DNA of 64,000 nt from Microterricola viridarii (GCF_001542775.1 NZ_CP014145.1:1488001-1552000), one strand, 5' to 3'; positions 1 through 8,035 are shown, counted from the first letter of the stretch. The notes: a model not told the origin generated them from the letters alone. Program-made: numbers and translations.

Positions 1-113
1 AGCGCGCCGACGACCATGAAGAGGGCGACGAGGAGGAAACCCCAGAACCCGAACAGAATGATCGAGACAGCGAGGAAGGCCCCGATCAAGATGCCGGTGA
101 CGGTCGGACTCAT
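1..113 (-). CDS. DUF2273-like small membrane protein (partial)
   Basis: Only the N-terminal 37 codons are in the window; the gene runs off the left edge. The protein begins MSPTVTGILIGAF and is almost entirely one or two hydrophobic helices. Small membrane proteins of the DUF2273 type commonly follow Asp23/Gls24 genes and are thought to anchor Asp23 at the membrane. Its ATG overlaps the stop of the Asp23 gene by four bases (ATGA), so the two are probably translationally coupled. The family assignment rests on hydrophobicity and context. Confidence 0.6.
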   Translation of the reverse strand, partial: MSPTVTGILIGAFLAVSIILFGFWGFLLVALFMVVGA

Positions 114-628
114 GAGACGCGCGATTCTTCCGCATCCTGATTGTCGGACGGCAGATGGACATCATTGACTTCGACGTTCACCTCGACCACTTCCAGGCCG
201 ACCAGGGTGCTGATCGCGCCACTCACTGCGGCGCGTACATTTGCTGCGACATCCTGAACGGGTGCCGGGAACTCCACGACAATCGTGATGTCGGCGGCGG
301 CCTGCGTCTCACCGACCTCGACCTTGACCCCCTGGGTCAGATCATCGACGTTCACCGCGCTACGGAGCGCACCAAGCGCGCGGGCTCCACTACCACCCAG
401 CGCGTACACGCCAGGCACTGTGCGGGCAGCAATCCCGGCCACCTTCGCCACGACGCCTTCGGCGATGGTCGTCGTTCCGGCCGCAGACTCGTTGACTGGC
501 ACGCGCGACGTCGTGAACGGACGGTCCACGCGCGATGCGCTTGTCCTTGCGGGCTTCGACTCCGCGGGCGATGAAACAGGCGACGCGGGAACATTGGACA
601 CGTTCGGGTTCTGGTCGTTGGTAGTCAT
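110..628 (-). CDS. Asp23/Gls24 family envelope stress protein
   Basis: A 172-residue protein. The first 50 residues are a low-complexity Ser/Pro/Ala-rich, probably disordered tail. The Asp23 domain follows: the stretch from TTIAEGVVAKVAGIAA through VPGVYALGG, then alternating strands and a helix ending VVEVNVEVNDVHLP. Family members coat the inner membrane or respond to envelope stress. I start at ATG 628, which has an AGAGGA ribosome site just upstream, rather than further upstream in frame. It overlaps the DUF2273-like gene by ATGA and lies divergent to the ECF sigma gene. Confidence 0.88.
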   Translation of the reverse strand: MTTNDQNPNVSNVPASPVSSPAESKPARTSASRVDRPFTTSRVPVNESAAGTTTIAEGVVAKVAGIAARTVPGVYALGGSGARALGALRSAVNVDDLTQGVKVEVGETQAAADITIVVEFPAPVQDVAANVRAAVSGAISTLVGLEVVEVNVEVNDVHLPSDNQDAEESRVS

Positions 629-820
629 GGAATCCTCTTCACTGTGCACTGCGGAAACGCAAGCACCGGATGGGTCTGCGCTCAAGCGATGTATTCGCCT
701 ACATGTAAGACGCACCCAAGATCGGTTTCGTCACAAAATCGCCCAGCGGGCTCCATCGGTTCGGTGGAGCTGGCGGCCGCGACGGGTAGGAGCGTAGTCT
801 GCTGACGCAGGGAGGGCCCG

Positions 821-1426
821 TTGAATGGAATGGGGAACGGCGTGGCTGCAGCAGGCCAGAGCAGACCAAGTCGGACAGGGGCGGACCTGAGCGCGACTGA
901 TGACTTCATCGTTGCCAGTCGCGCTGCTGACGGCGACTCGCAAGCATTCGAGGTACTCGTTCGCCGTTACGGCAAGCTGATGCGTTTTGTCGCCCGCAAC
1001 GTTCTGGGCAGCGATGACCAGGCCGATGACGTCGTCCAGGATACCTTCGTGATCGCGTGGCAGCGTTTGGGCACGATCGCCGACCCGGCGGCAGTAAGAC
1101 CATGGCTGATGCGCATCGTCACCCGGTGTGCAATCGACACCCTTCGGAAGCAGCATCCGCAGGTAACACTGGACGAGACGAATCATCTCCCCGCCGATGA
1201 GGCATCCCCGGCGCAGCAGGCGGAATCCCGGGCGCTCAATGACGCCGTCGCCGTGTCATTGCTAGTGCTTCCGGCAGATCAGCGCCGATGTTGGGTGCTT
1301 CGCAATGTCGCTGGGTACAGTTACCACGACATGGCCGAAGCTTTGAGTCTCCCCGAATCCACCGTTCGCGGACTCCTCGCCAGGGCGCGGAAACACCTGA
1401 TCGCAGAAATGGAGGCATGGCGATGA
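821..1426 (+). CDS. ECF-type RNA polymerase sigma factor
   Basis: About 201 residues. Sigma region 2 is at roughly residues 40-85, with core-binding and -10 recognition signatures (RRYGKLMRFVARNVLG, then ADDVVQDTFVIAWQRL). Region 4 is at about 147-196 (LPADQRRCWVLRNVAGYSYHDMAEAL and a helix-turn-helix ending ESTVRGLLARARKHL). There is no region 1 or 3, as expected for group 4 sigma factors. GGAGGG lies at 811-816; the start may be TTG 821 or ATG 830. The stop overlaps the next start by ATGA, so the downstream Asp23/anti-sigma-like protein is the obvious candidate partner. Confidence 0.9.
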   Translation: MNGMGNGVAAAGQSRPSRTGADLSATDDFIVASRAADGDSQAFEVLVRRYGKLMRFVARNVLGSDDQADDVVQDTFVIAWQRLGTIADPAAVRPWLMRIVTRCAIDTLRKQHPQVTLDETNHLPADEASPAQQAESRALNDAVAVSLLVLPADQRRCWVLRNVAGYSYHDMAEALSLPESTVRGLLARARKHLIAEMEAWR

Positions 1427-2073
1427 CCGAGAAGACGCCGACGCCCATGCCCTCCAACCCGACCTTCCCTGCTCCACCAGGGTCAGACTTGGACGGGCAC
1501 AGCATCGAGGAGCTCAGCGACTACCTCGACGCCGGACGGGAGCCGAGGAACGATTCCATCGAGAGCTCTCCTGGCTGCCAGATCGCCCTCGCTGGCCTCG
1601 CTCGACTGCACCGACTGACGATGGAACAGCTCGATGCGGATGTCGAACAGGAACCCGCACCCAGCGATTCGTGGGTGCAGTCCATCATGAACAGGATTGC
1701 GTTAGAAGCCAACGCCGGCCGCGACATCCCGATTGCGCACAGCGACCCTCACGCGGCGCTGGCTCTCAGTGAAGGCGCGGTGCGGGGAATCATCCGCAGC
1801 GCCGGCGATGGCGTCGAAGGCGTCATCGTCGGCCGATGCCGTCTCGACGGCGATGTCACCCATCTCGGCGAACCCATCACGATCCGGGTCGAGATGAGCA
1901 TCGCCTGGGGCGAGAACATTCCCGCCGCCGCCAGCCAGCTCCGGCAAGCAATCGCCGACGAACTTCACAAACACACCGAACTCGCTGTCGCCGCGATTGA
2001 CATTACGGTACGCGACGTACGAGTTGCCGCACACGTCGGCACTCCGGTGCAGGCAACCGCGACGGACGCGTGA
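1423..2073 (+). CDS. Asp23/Gls24 domain protein with anti-sigma-like N-terminus
   Basis: A 216-residue protein in two parts. Residues about 22-70 (DGHSIEELSDYLDAGREP followed by a PGC segment and a helix) resemble the helical start of anti-sigma factors, with one His and one Cys but not the full H-x3-C-x2-C zinc motif. Residues about 110-205 read as an Asp23 domain (GAVRGIIRSAGDGVEG, strands, helix, AAIDITVRDVRV). It follows the ECF sigma gene with an ATGA overlap, so a role in holding or sensing for that sigma factor is likely but inferred. The start is the coupled ATG. Confidence 0.75.
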   Translation: MTEKTPTPMPSNPTFPAPPGSDLDGHSIEELSDYLDAGREPRNDSIESSPGCQIALAGLARLHRLTMEQLDADVEQEPAPSDSWVQSIMNRIALEANAGRDIPIAHSDPHAALALSEGAVRGIIRSAGDGVEGVIVGRCRLDGDVTHLGEPITIRVEMSIAWGENIPAAASQLRQAIADELHKHTELAVAAIDITVRDVRVAAHVGTPVQATATDA

Positions 2074-2414
2074 TGGCTGTCACCGCTGGCCGCGGCGAGG
2101 GTGATCTCGCCGAGCACCTGAGCGCAGTCGTCGCCGCACACGCCGAGGTCCTCCGGACATATTCCGCTCATTCTGCCTCGAGCGATCTCATTTCCCAGGC
2201 TCGCGGCGCGATCACCCCCTCTTACACACACCCGCCCGTCCGCGTGACGCAAACCGCCAGCGGCACGACAATTGCAGTCTTGGTCGGAGTGAGCGGCGAA
2301 CGAGCCGCGACCGCGATCTGCCACGACATTTACGAGCAGGTTGCACGGTCAGCCTCTGCCGCGGGTGCGACCGCGCCCATCGCGATCTCAATCACAATCG
2401 CCAGTATCAACTAG
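2073..2414 (+). CDS. small protein, probably a degenerate Asp23-like domain
   Basis: A 113-residue protein of no family I can name with certainty. After a helical first third, it has the pattern strand (VRVTQTASGTTIAVLVGV), long helix (ERAATAICHDIYEQVARSA), strand (PIAISITIASI), which is the beta-alpha-beta layout of Asp23 domains. It starts at ATG 2073, sharing one base with the stop of the preceding gene (TGATG), so it is the third gene of the ECF sigma operon. GTG 2070 is an alternative start. A cytoplasmic accessory role in the same envelope-stress response is inferred from context only. Confidence 0.65.
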   Translation: MAVTAGRGEGDLAEHLSAVVAAHAEVLRTYSAHSASSDLISQARGAITPSYTHPPVRVTQTASGTTIAVLVGVSGERAATAICHDIYEQVARSASAAGATAPIAISITIASIN

Positions 2415-2615
2415 TCAAGCGCTCACGCGATCGAGTGGTTTCGGCCAGGACTTCCGGGTGAGTGCCAGAGCCCTCAGAAACCTGCCTGATCGCCACCTGC
2501 TGGTCGGGCGATTCGCTGGTTCACAGGCAGAGAAACGGGACACTATTCAGATTTCGTCACCGTGTGTGCTCCGCGGAACGGCCCGCGCGAACCAACGGAG
2601 GATGACAATGGGACT

Positions 2616-2921
2616 ATGACGGCTCGTCCCAGAACGTCCTTCGGCCCAGCCGCTGCTCAGCACTTGCGTACGAGCAGCGGCGTAGTGGGATCCGCCGTGG
2701 GCCTGCCACAGCAGCTGGCCGCCATCGGTTGGATCCCGCCGCACTCGGCAGAATCCGATGGCGCAACACAACACATGAGCGTCAGCGCCCTTTCGGATGC
2801 GCCGGCGGTTTGGCCGGCCGACGCGTTGAGAAGTCAGGTCGCACCAGACGAATCGAGTGCTCTGCCGCCGCCCCAGATCGCGGGACCGCCACTGACCCTG
2901 CACCAGGTGGAACCGTCATGA
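2616..2921 (+). CDS. putative 101-residue protein upstream of the reductase
   Basis: Not recognised. The predicted product is Ala/Pro/Ser-rich with no signal peptide, membrane helix or clear domain. Its stop codon overlaps the start of the flavoprotein gene by ATGA (2918-2921), and codon third positions are G/C-rich, both of which favour a real coupled gene. The start is uncertain: a GGAGGA site at 2597-2602 is 13 nt before ATG 2616, and a five-codon mini-ORF (MTMGL, 2602-2619) itself overlaps this ATG by ATGA. It may instead be a non-coding leader of the reductase. Confidence 0.4.
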   Translation: MTARPRTSFGPAAAQHLRTSSGVVGSAVGLPQQLAAIGWIPPHSAESDGATQHMSVSALSDAPAVWPADALRSQVAPDESSALPPPQIAGPPLTLHQVEPS

Positions 2922-4045
2922 CCGGGGCTCTCGAGGCATTCGACCTCATCATCGTCGGCGCCGGGCCGGGCGGCTCCGCCGCGGCGCTGAGCGCTTTGCG
3001 CGCTCGGCCGTCCGCCCGGGTGCTGGTCCTCGATCGAGCCCCGCTAGGCCGAGACAAGGCCTGCGGCGACGGAGTGAGTCCCGAAGCCGCGAGCGAGATA
3101 GCTGGCCTTGGTCTCCCCGGGCTGCTCCTTCCGAGCGAACGGGTCTTTCGCTTCCGACTCGTCGCTGGACACCTCGATACAACTGGCACCACGCCGGTTC
3201 CGGGGTACGTCATCCCTCGGGCGGAACTCGATCACCGGCTCATGCTCGCGGCCGGAGAAGTCGGGGCGCTCTACCGCCAGCATGCCGTGCGCGAGATAGA
3301 CCAGGACTCGAGCGGTGTGGTCGTTGACGGCAAGTACAGCGCGTCGGTGGTGATTGGCGCCGATGGGGCGAACTCCGCGGTGCGCCGTGCTGCGGGACAG
3401 CCGCCGAACCGCGGCCGGCATATGGCCCTCGCCGTCCGAGGTTACGCGCCTACCCCGGAGGGATTTGAAGGGCTCTACCTTCGCTGGGACCCCGTTCCGG
3501 GCGTCGGCCTTCAGTACGCATGGGCTTTTGCGACCGCCCGCGGGACAGTCAATCTGGGCTTCGGATCGGCCGCTTCGGCAATGACCAGGGCACAGATGGA
3601 GGACCGCGCAGCCGAACTGCTTCCAGACTTCATGGTCACGCCCACTCGAATGACCGGACACCTGTTGCCGCTGTCAACCCGCCGGCCCCGCCCCGCTATC
3701 GGCCGCGTGCTTCTCGTCGGCGATGCGGCCAGCCTGGTCAATCCGCTCAGCGGCGAAGGTATCTTTTGCGCGCTGGCCTCGGGCGCACTGGCCGGGAGCG
3801 CTGCTGCGGCGGCCAATCCGGGCGACAGCTATTCTCGCGCGCTTCGGAGAAGATTCGGACGTCAACATCGCCAGCTACGTGCGCTGTACCCACTACTAGA
3901 CCGGCCGTCAATCATTTCAACTGCACTCCGGGCCTCCGCGCGCGATCCACGAATCTTCCAACGGTTGATTGCAGTCGGGCTTGGTGAGGGAACGTTCCGT
4001 GCCGTGGATCTTGCTCGCATTGTCGCCAGCGCCCGGAGGAAGTGA
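2918..4045 (+). CDS. geranylgeranyl reductase family FAD-dependent oxidoreductase
   Basis: A 375-residue flavoprotein. The N-terminal dinucleotide-binding motif GAGPGGSAAALSAL lies at about residues 15-28, the GDGVSPEA segment follows, and the second FAD motif GDAASLVNPLSGEGI lies near residue 270. This is the layout of the geranylgeranyl reductase / menaquinone reductase (MenJ-like) group, which saturates double bonds of polyprenyl chains. The exact substrate cannot be read from sequence. The ATG at 2918 begins just before the FAD motif and overlaps the stop of the small upstream ORF, so it is preferred over in-frame starts further upstream. Confidence 0.85.
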   Translation: MTGALEAFDLIIVGAGPGGSAAALSALRARPSARVLVLDRAPLGRDKACGDGVSPEAASEIAGLGLPGLLLPSERVFRFRLVAGHLDTTGTTPVPGYVIPRAELDHRLMLAAGEVGALYRQHAVREIDQDSSGVVVDGKYSASVVIGADGANSAVRRAAGQPPNRGRHMALAVRGYAPTPEGFEGLYLRWDPVPGVGLQYAWAFATARGTVNLGFGSAASAMTRAQMEDRAAELLPDFMVTPTRMTGHLLPLSTRRPRPAIGRVLLVGDAASLVNPLSGEGIFCALASGALAGSAAAAANPGDSYSRALRRRFGRQHRQLRALYPLLDRPSIISTALRASARDPRIFQRLIAVGLGEGTFRAVDLARIVASARRK

Positions 4046-4094
4046 CGGGCCTGGAATCGCGGATTCGAGAAGAATCCGGTCCAGGCTCTGTGTG

Positions 4095-4168
4095 TAGGGC
4101 GGACGGGACTTGAACCCGTGACCGGCGGATTATGAGTCCGATGCTCTAACCAGCTGAGCTACCGCCCC
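4095..4168 (-). tRNA. tRNA with CAT anticodon (elongator Met, or Ile2)
   Basis: On the minus strand the sequence folds as a complete cloverleaf: acceptor GGGGCGG/CCGCCCT, D arm GCTC/GAGC, anticodon loop CTCATAA, and T arm ACGGG-TTCAAGT-CCCGT. No CCA is encoded. Anticodon CAT means elongator Met or lysidine-modified Ile2; the two cannot be separated confidently by eye. It lies downstream of the glycosyltransferase gene and marks the edge of the lower-GC block at 1-4045. Confidence 0.93.
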
Positions 4169-4195
4169 GTGCCCCTGACTGCATCCGGCGAAGAG

Positions 4196-5458
4196 CTAGT
4201 CTTCGGTGGATGCGGCGGGTGCGACGTTGGTGACCAGTTCGGGCACCGGCTCACCACGATACAGGCACTCGAAGGTGCTGATCGTCCGCTGGATGTCGTG
4301 CACGACGATGCGGTTGAGCGACTCCTGCTTCATCGCGGTGAGCTCGGCCGGGGCCATCTCCAGCACGGTGCGGAGCTTCTCGGCCAGATCTGCCGGGTCG
4401 CTCGGCTTGAACAGGAAGCCGTTGTGCCCGTCGGCCACCAGGTGCGGCAGCGCCATGGCGTTGGCCGCCACGATCGGCAGCCCAGAGGCCATGGCCTCCA
4501 TGGTCGCGATGCTCTGCAGCTCGGCGATCGAGGGCATGGCGAAGACGGTGGCCGCGGTGTATTCGGCGCGCAGCTCTGCCTCGGTGACGTAGCCGCGGAA
4601 CACGACTCGGTCGGCGAGGCCGAGGCTCTCGGCCAGGTGCTGCAGGTTGCGCATCTGGTCGCCGCCGCCGACGATGTGCAGCTTGGTGTCCAGCTCGGCC
4701 GGCAGCAGCTTGATCGCCTTGAGCAGCACGTCAATCTGCTTCTCGCCGGTCACGCGACCGACGAAGAGCACCGTGTTGCCGGTGCGCGGCTCGAAGTTCG
4801 GGGTGTACTCGTGGGCGTCGATGCCGCAGGAGATGGCGTGCACGTTCTGCAGGCCCGTGTACTGCTCGAGGAACTGGGCGGCCCTGGCGGTCGGCGTCGT
4901 CACGGACTCGGCGCGGCCGAAGGTGCGCTTGGCGGCCTTCCAGGCCAGACCGATGGCCCAGTCCTGCCAGGCCTTCGGCAGCAGCGTGAACTCGAGCAGG
5001 TTCTCAGGCATGAAGTGGTTGGTTCCGACGATGCGGATGCCGCGCTTCTCGGCCTCGATGGTGAGGCCGCGACCGACGATGATGTGCGACTGGAAGTGCA
5101 CGACATCCGGCTTGACGAGGTCAAGCACACGGGCGCTGTTCTGCCGGATCCGCCACGGCAGCGCGAAGCGCAGCCAGTCGTGCGGGTACCAGCGCCAGCT
5201 GTACAGCCGGTGGGCCATCATCTTCTGGCCCTCGTGCTCCTCGACCCAGCTGCCGTGCTTGCGTGAGGCGGCCGGAGCCATGATGTGAACTTCGTGGCCA
5301 CGGGCCACGAGGCCGGCGGCGAGGCGCTCGGCGAATCGTGCGGCCCCGTTAACGTCGGGGGCGAAAGTGTCGGCACCGATCAGCACACGCAATGGCTTCT
5401 GCGCGGACTGTGTGCCGGCCGCGGGGGCGGCGGAAGGCGAGCCTGGCGTCTCAGTCAA
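4196..5458 (-). CDS. GT4-type glycosyltransferase (group 1)
   Basis: A 420-residue GT-B fold enzyme. The N-terminal acceptor domain starts LRVLIGADTFAPDVNGAARFAERLA, typical of enzymes that add sugars to lipid or phosphoinositol acceptors. The donor half has FVGRVTGEKQIDVLL near residue 235 and the E-x7-E catalytic motif (AELQSIATMEAMA) near residues 313-321. There is no signal peptide, so it acts at the cytoplasmic membrane face. The start codon is TTG 5458, with GAGGGA about 10 nt upstream. A likely role is a mannosyl- or glucosyl-glycolipid of the envelope; the substrate is not readable. Confidence 0.88.
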   Translation of the reverse strand: MTETPGSPSAAPAAGTQSAQKPLRVLIGADTFAPDVNGAARFAERLAAGLVARGHEVHIMAPAASRKHGSWVEEHEGQKMMAHRLYSWRWYPHDWLRFALPWRIRQNSARVLDLVKPDVVHFQSHIIVGRGLTIEAEKRGIRIVGTNHFMPENLLEFTLLPKAWQDWAIGLAWKAAKRTFGRAESVTTPTARAAQFLEQYTGLQNVHAISCGIDAHEYTPNFEPRTGNTVLFVGRVTGEKQIDVLLKAIKLLPAELDTKLHIVGGGDQMRNLQHLAESLGLADRVVFRGYVTEAELRAEYTAATVFAMPSIAELQSIATMEAMASGLPIVAANAMALPHLVADGHNGFLFKPSDPADLAEKLRTVLEMAPAELTAMKQESLNRIVVHDIQRTISTFECLYRGEPVPELVTNVAPAASTED

Positions 5459-5609
5459 GTGGAAGGTTCCCTCACGGTGGTGGGCCGGGAAATATCGTCC
5501 GGCGAAGAGTCAATGGGCCGCCATGCAGCGGGATCAGGTGGGCCTAGTCTAAACCGGGTCGGCTGTGACGATACCAAATGCGGCCCGGAGCGTCGCAACT
5601 CGCCGGCGC

Positions 5610-6527
5610 TCAGACCTTGGTCTGTGGGTGGTGCCTGGCGAGGGCGAAGACCCCCCAGATCGCGATCGCCCCGGCAATGACGAAGCCGATTCCGGCCCAG
5701 AGCGGAGCCTGCGAAGCCTCGTCCAGAACGAAGATTCCGATCGCGACGGCGACGAGCGGGTCGACGACGGTGAGCCCGGCGATGACCAGGTCAGGCGGAC
5801 CGGAGGAGTAGGCGTTCTGCACGAAGTAGGCACCGAGTGCGGCCGCCGCGAGCAGCGCGACGACGCAGATCAGGGTGAGCCACTCGAAGTTCTGGTGCTG
5901 GATGCGGTTGATGACGACCTTGGCCAGGGTGGCGACGAAACCGTAGAGCACGCCGGCACCCAGGATGTAGAACAACGCCTTGAAGCGGTTGCGCAGTGTC
6001 ACGAAGGCGACCACGAACGCGATGAGCACCGCGAGCAGGATCCAGAGGATCGTGATGATGTCCTCGTTCGTCACCGGCTTGTCGACAGAGGTGAACGCGG
6101 CGATCGTGACGAACAGGGCCACGCCGCCGACGCACATGCTGATGGCGATGATGGATGCCCGATTCAGCGCGACCTTGCTGACACGCGCGTTCACGATGGC
6201 GGTGATCACGAGGGCGACGGCGCCGAGCGGCTGCACGACGGTGAGCGGGGCCAACGACAGGCTGGAGAGCTGCAGCACGACGGCGAAGCCCAACATGAGC
6301 GTGCCGATGACCCAGGACGGGCGGGCAAGCAGCAGCATCAGCTGCTTGACGTTCAGTCCGCCGCCGGCCTCCTGTGTGTTCTTCTCGACCTTGACGACGC
6401 CGCGGTGCTGGAATTGCGCGCCGAGCGCGAGGAAAACGGCCCCGATGAGCGCCAGAATGATGCCGAAAACGACCTTCGGGTCCTGTGGGATCAGGTGCTC
6501 GGCGAGCTCGGTGGTATCAAAGGGCAC
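5610..6527 (-). CDS. DMT/NIPA-like multispanning membrane transporter
   Basis: A 305-residue protein with about nine to ten hydrophobic helices and short loops. It has the paired-repeat look of the drug/metabolite transporter superfamily: PLTVVQPLGAVALVITAIVN in the first half and DLVIAGLTVVDPLVAVAIGI in the second. The V-x-P-L-G/V motif also recurs in NIPA-type magnesium transporters, so substrate prediction is unsafe. The start is GTG 6527, six bases after a TAGTGT -10 box. It is divergent from the deformylase gene with only 39 bp between the two start codons. Confidence 0.8.
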   Translation of the reverse strand: MPFDTTELAEHLIPQDPKVVFGIILALIGAVFLALGAQFQHRGVVKVEKNTQEAGGGLNVKQLMLLLARPSWVIGTLMLGFAVVLQLSSLSLAPLTVVQPLGAVALVITAIVNARVSKVALNRASIIAISMCVGGVALFVTIAAFTSVDKPVTNEDIITILWILLAVLIAFVVAFVTLRNRFKALFYILGAGVLYGFVATLAKVVINRIQHQNFEWLTLICVVALLAAAALGAYFVQNAYSSGPPDLVIAGLTVVDPLVAVAIGIFVLDEASQAPLWAGIGFVIAGAIAIWGVFALARHHPQTKV

Positions 6528-6533
6528 TCCACG

Positions 6534-6539
6534 ACACTA
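6534..6539 (-). promoter_or_regulatory. -10 box TAGTGT, leaderless start of the DMT gene
   Basis: TAGTGT ends 6 nt before GTG 6527, so the predicted transcription start is at the start codon. It lies where the -35 region of the divergent deformylase promoter should be. Confidence 0.55.
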
Positions 6540-6554
6540 ACGTGAACAGACCGA

Positions 6555-6560
6555 TATTCT
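6555..6560 (+). promoter_or_regulatory. -10 box TATTCT, leaderless start of def
   Basis: TATTCT ends 6 nt before ATG 6567. No Shine-Dalgarno sequence precedes the ATG, which fits a leaderless mRNA. Confidence 0.55.
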
Positions 6561-6566
6561 GTGAAC

Positions 6567-7133
6567 ATGGCCGTTCTTCCCATCCGGATCTCCGGAGACC
6601 CCGTGCTGCACTCCCCCGCAGCCCCTGTGACCCTTTTCGATGACGCCCTGCGCATCCTCGTCGCCGACATGTTCGAGACCATGGATGCCGCACCGGGCGT
6701 CGGTCTCGCCGGCCCCCAGGTGGGCGTGCCACTGCGGCTGTTCACCTTCGGCTGGGTCGACGACGACGGCACGAAGTGGCGCGACGTCGCCATCAACCCC
6801 GAACTCTGGCAGAGCCCGCTCGCCGTCGGCCCCACCGACGAGGACGAGGAGTCAGAGGGCTGCCTGTCCTTCCCCGGCGAGCGGTTCCCGCTGCGCCGCG
6901 CGGAGCGCGTCATCCTGCGGGCGACGAACCTCGAGGGTGAGCGGTACGAGATCGAGGCAGAGGGTTGGCTGGCACGCATCTTCCAGCACGAGTACGACCA
7001 CCTGGACGGCCTGCTCTACGTCGACCGCGTCGAGGAGGGCTACCAGCGCCTGATCGGCAAGATCAGCCGCAAGCGCGGCTGGGGCGTGCCCGGCAACGCC
7101 TGGCTGCCCGGGGTCGACAACCTCGAAGACTGA
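6567..7133 (+). CDS. def: peptide deformylase
   Basis: A 188-residue cytoplasmic metalloenzyme that removes the formyl group from the initiator Met of new proteins. All three family motifs are present: GVGLAGPQVGV (motif 1, near residue 44), EGCLSFPGE (motif 2, metal-binding Cys) and HEYDHLDG (motif 3, two metal-binding His and the catalytic Glu). The GxGLAGPQ variant, with G in place of the second A, is common in actinobacteria. I start at ATG 6567 because of the -10 box six bases upstream; GTG 6561 is an in-frame alternative. Confidence 0.96.
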   Translation: MAVLPIRISGDPVLHSPAAPVTLFDDALRILVADMFETMDAAPGVGLAGPQVGVPLRLFTFGWVDDDGTKWRDVAINPELWQSPLAVGPTDEDEESEGCLSFPGERFPLRRAERVILRATNLEGERYEIEAEGWLARIFQHEYDHLDGLLYVDRVEEGYQRLIGKISRKRGWGVPGNAWLPGVDNLED

Positions 7134-7160
7134 CGATCTGAAGGGCTGGAGCCACGCCTC

Positions 7161-7703
7161 CTAGTCGTGCAGGATCACCTGGAACAGGTGGTGATCCTGC
7201 CAGCTGCCCGCGATCCGCAGATAGCGTGGCGCGATACCGATCTGCTGGAAGCCGGCCTTCAGCAGCACCCGCTGTGAGCCGACGTTGTGCGGCAGGGTGC
7301 CCGCCTCGATGCGGTGCAGCCGCAGCTCGTCGCGGGCGAACTCGACGATCGCCTGCACGGCCGCGGAGGCGAGGCCCCTGCCCGCATACGCGCCGTCGAC
7401 CCAGTAGCCGAGGTTGGCGCTCTGGAATGGGCCGCGGACAATCCCGGCCAGGTTGAAGCGGCCGACGAGCTCACTCCCGGTGAACAGCCCGAACGCCACG
7501 CCCTCTCCCCTGGACTGCGCGCGAAGCCGGGCGGCGATGTCACCCGCCTGCCACGCCTGCGTGAAGTACTCGGCTGGGCGGGCCGGCTCCCACGGCGCCA
7601 GATGATCGTGGTTGCGCACGTACGCCTCGGCCAGGGCCGCCGCGTCGCTCTGGCGCAGAACGCGCATGCTGACATCGTCACTGAGTTGGCGCGGTTCAAA
7701 CAC
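7161..7703 (-). CDS. GNAT family N-acetyltransferase (RimJ/RimL-like)
   Basis: A 180-residue single-domain acetyltransferase. Residues about 95-135 hold the acetyl-CoA site (LGYWVDGAYAGRGLASAAVQAIV), followed by LRLHRIEAGTLPHNVGSQRVLLKAGFQQIG, the pattern of RimJ/RimL-type enzymes that acetylate ribosomal-protein or other N-termini. The true target is unknown. The start is GTG 7703, six bases after a TATTCT -10 box, so it probably has its own leaderless promoter separate from azlD. Confidence 0.86.
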   Translation of the reverse strand: MFEPRQLSDDVSMRVLRQSDAAALAEAYVRNHDHLAPWEPARPAEYFTQAWQAGDIAARLRAQSRGEGVAFGLFTGSELVGRFNLAGIVRGPFQSANLGYWVDGAYAGRGLASAAVQAIVEFARDELRLHRIEAGTLPHNVGSQRVLLKAGFQQIGIAPRYLRIAGSWQDHHLFQVILHD

Positions 7704-7709
7704 CGCTCA

Positions 7710-7715
7710 AGAATA
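7710..7715 (-). promoter_or_regulatory. -10 box TATTCT, leaderless start of the acetyltransferase
   Basis: TATTCT ends 6 nt before GTG 7703, and no ribosome-binding site is visible in between. Confidence 0.5.
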
Positions 7716-7729
7716 CGCGGTGCCGCACG

Positions 7730-8035
7730 CTAGCCGAGGGCGCGGATGCCGGCGGCGACCAGCGCCGCCGCGATCACCACGACGATGAACGGCACCCGGA
7801 GGGCAAAAAGCCCGGCGGCCACGATGACGGCAGGCACGCGGGCGTCCAGCACGATCTCCTGGCCGTGCGCGAAGGTTTGCACGCCGATGAGGGCGGCGAG
7901 CAGCGCGACGGTGAGCAGCTCGGCGATCCGCGACACGGCGGGGTTGTCGAGCACCCGCGGCGGCACCAGGTAGCCGGCCATCTTCATCACGACGCAGGCG
8001 ATGGAGGCGACGATCACGATCTGCCACATGGTCAT
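7730..8035 (-). CDS. azlD: AzlD domain branched-chain amino acid export subunit
   Basis: A 101-residue membrane protein with three to four hydrophobic helices, beginning MTMWQIVIVASIACVVMKMAGY and carrying the PPRVLDNPAVSRIAELL segment typical of AzlD. AzlD works with AzlC as a small exporter of branched-chain amino acids, including the toxic analogue azaleucine. Its start overlaps the end of azlC (8032-8035, ATGA), so the pair is coupled. Confidence 0.9.
   Translation of the reverse strand: MTMWQIVIVASIACVVMKMAGYLVPPRVLDNPAVSRIAELLTVALLAALIGVQTFAHGQEIVLDARVPAVIVAAGLFALRVPFIVVVIAAALVAAGIRALG

Noticed and set aside
155..797. Open frames on the plus strand across the Asp23 gene
   Set aside because: They mirror the Asp23 frame, have no motif, and the minus-strand gene has a domain, a ribosome site and a coupled neighbour.
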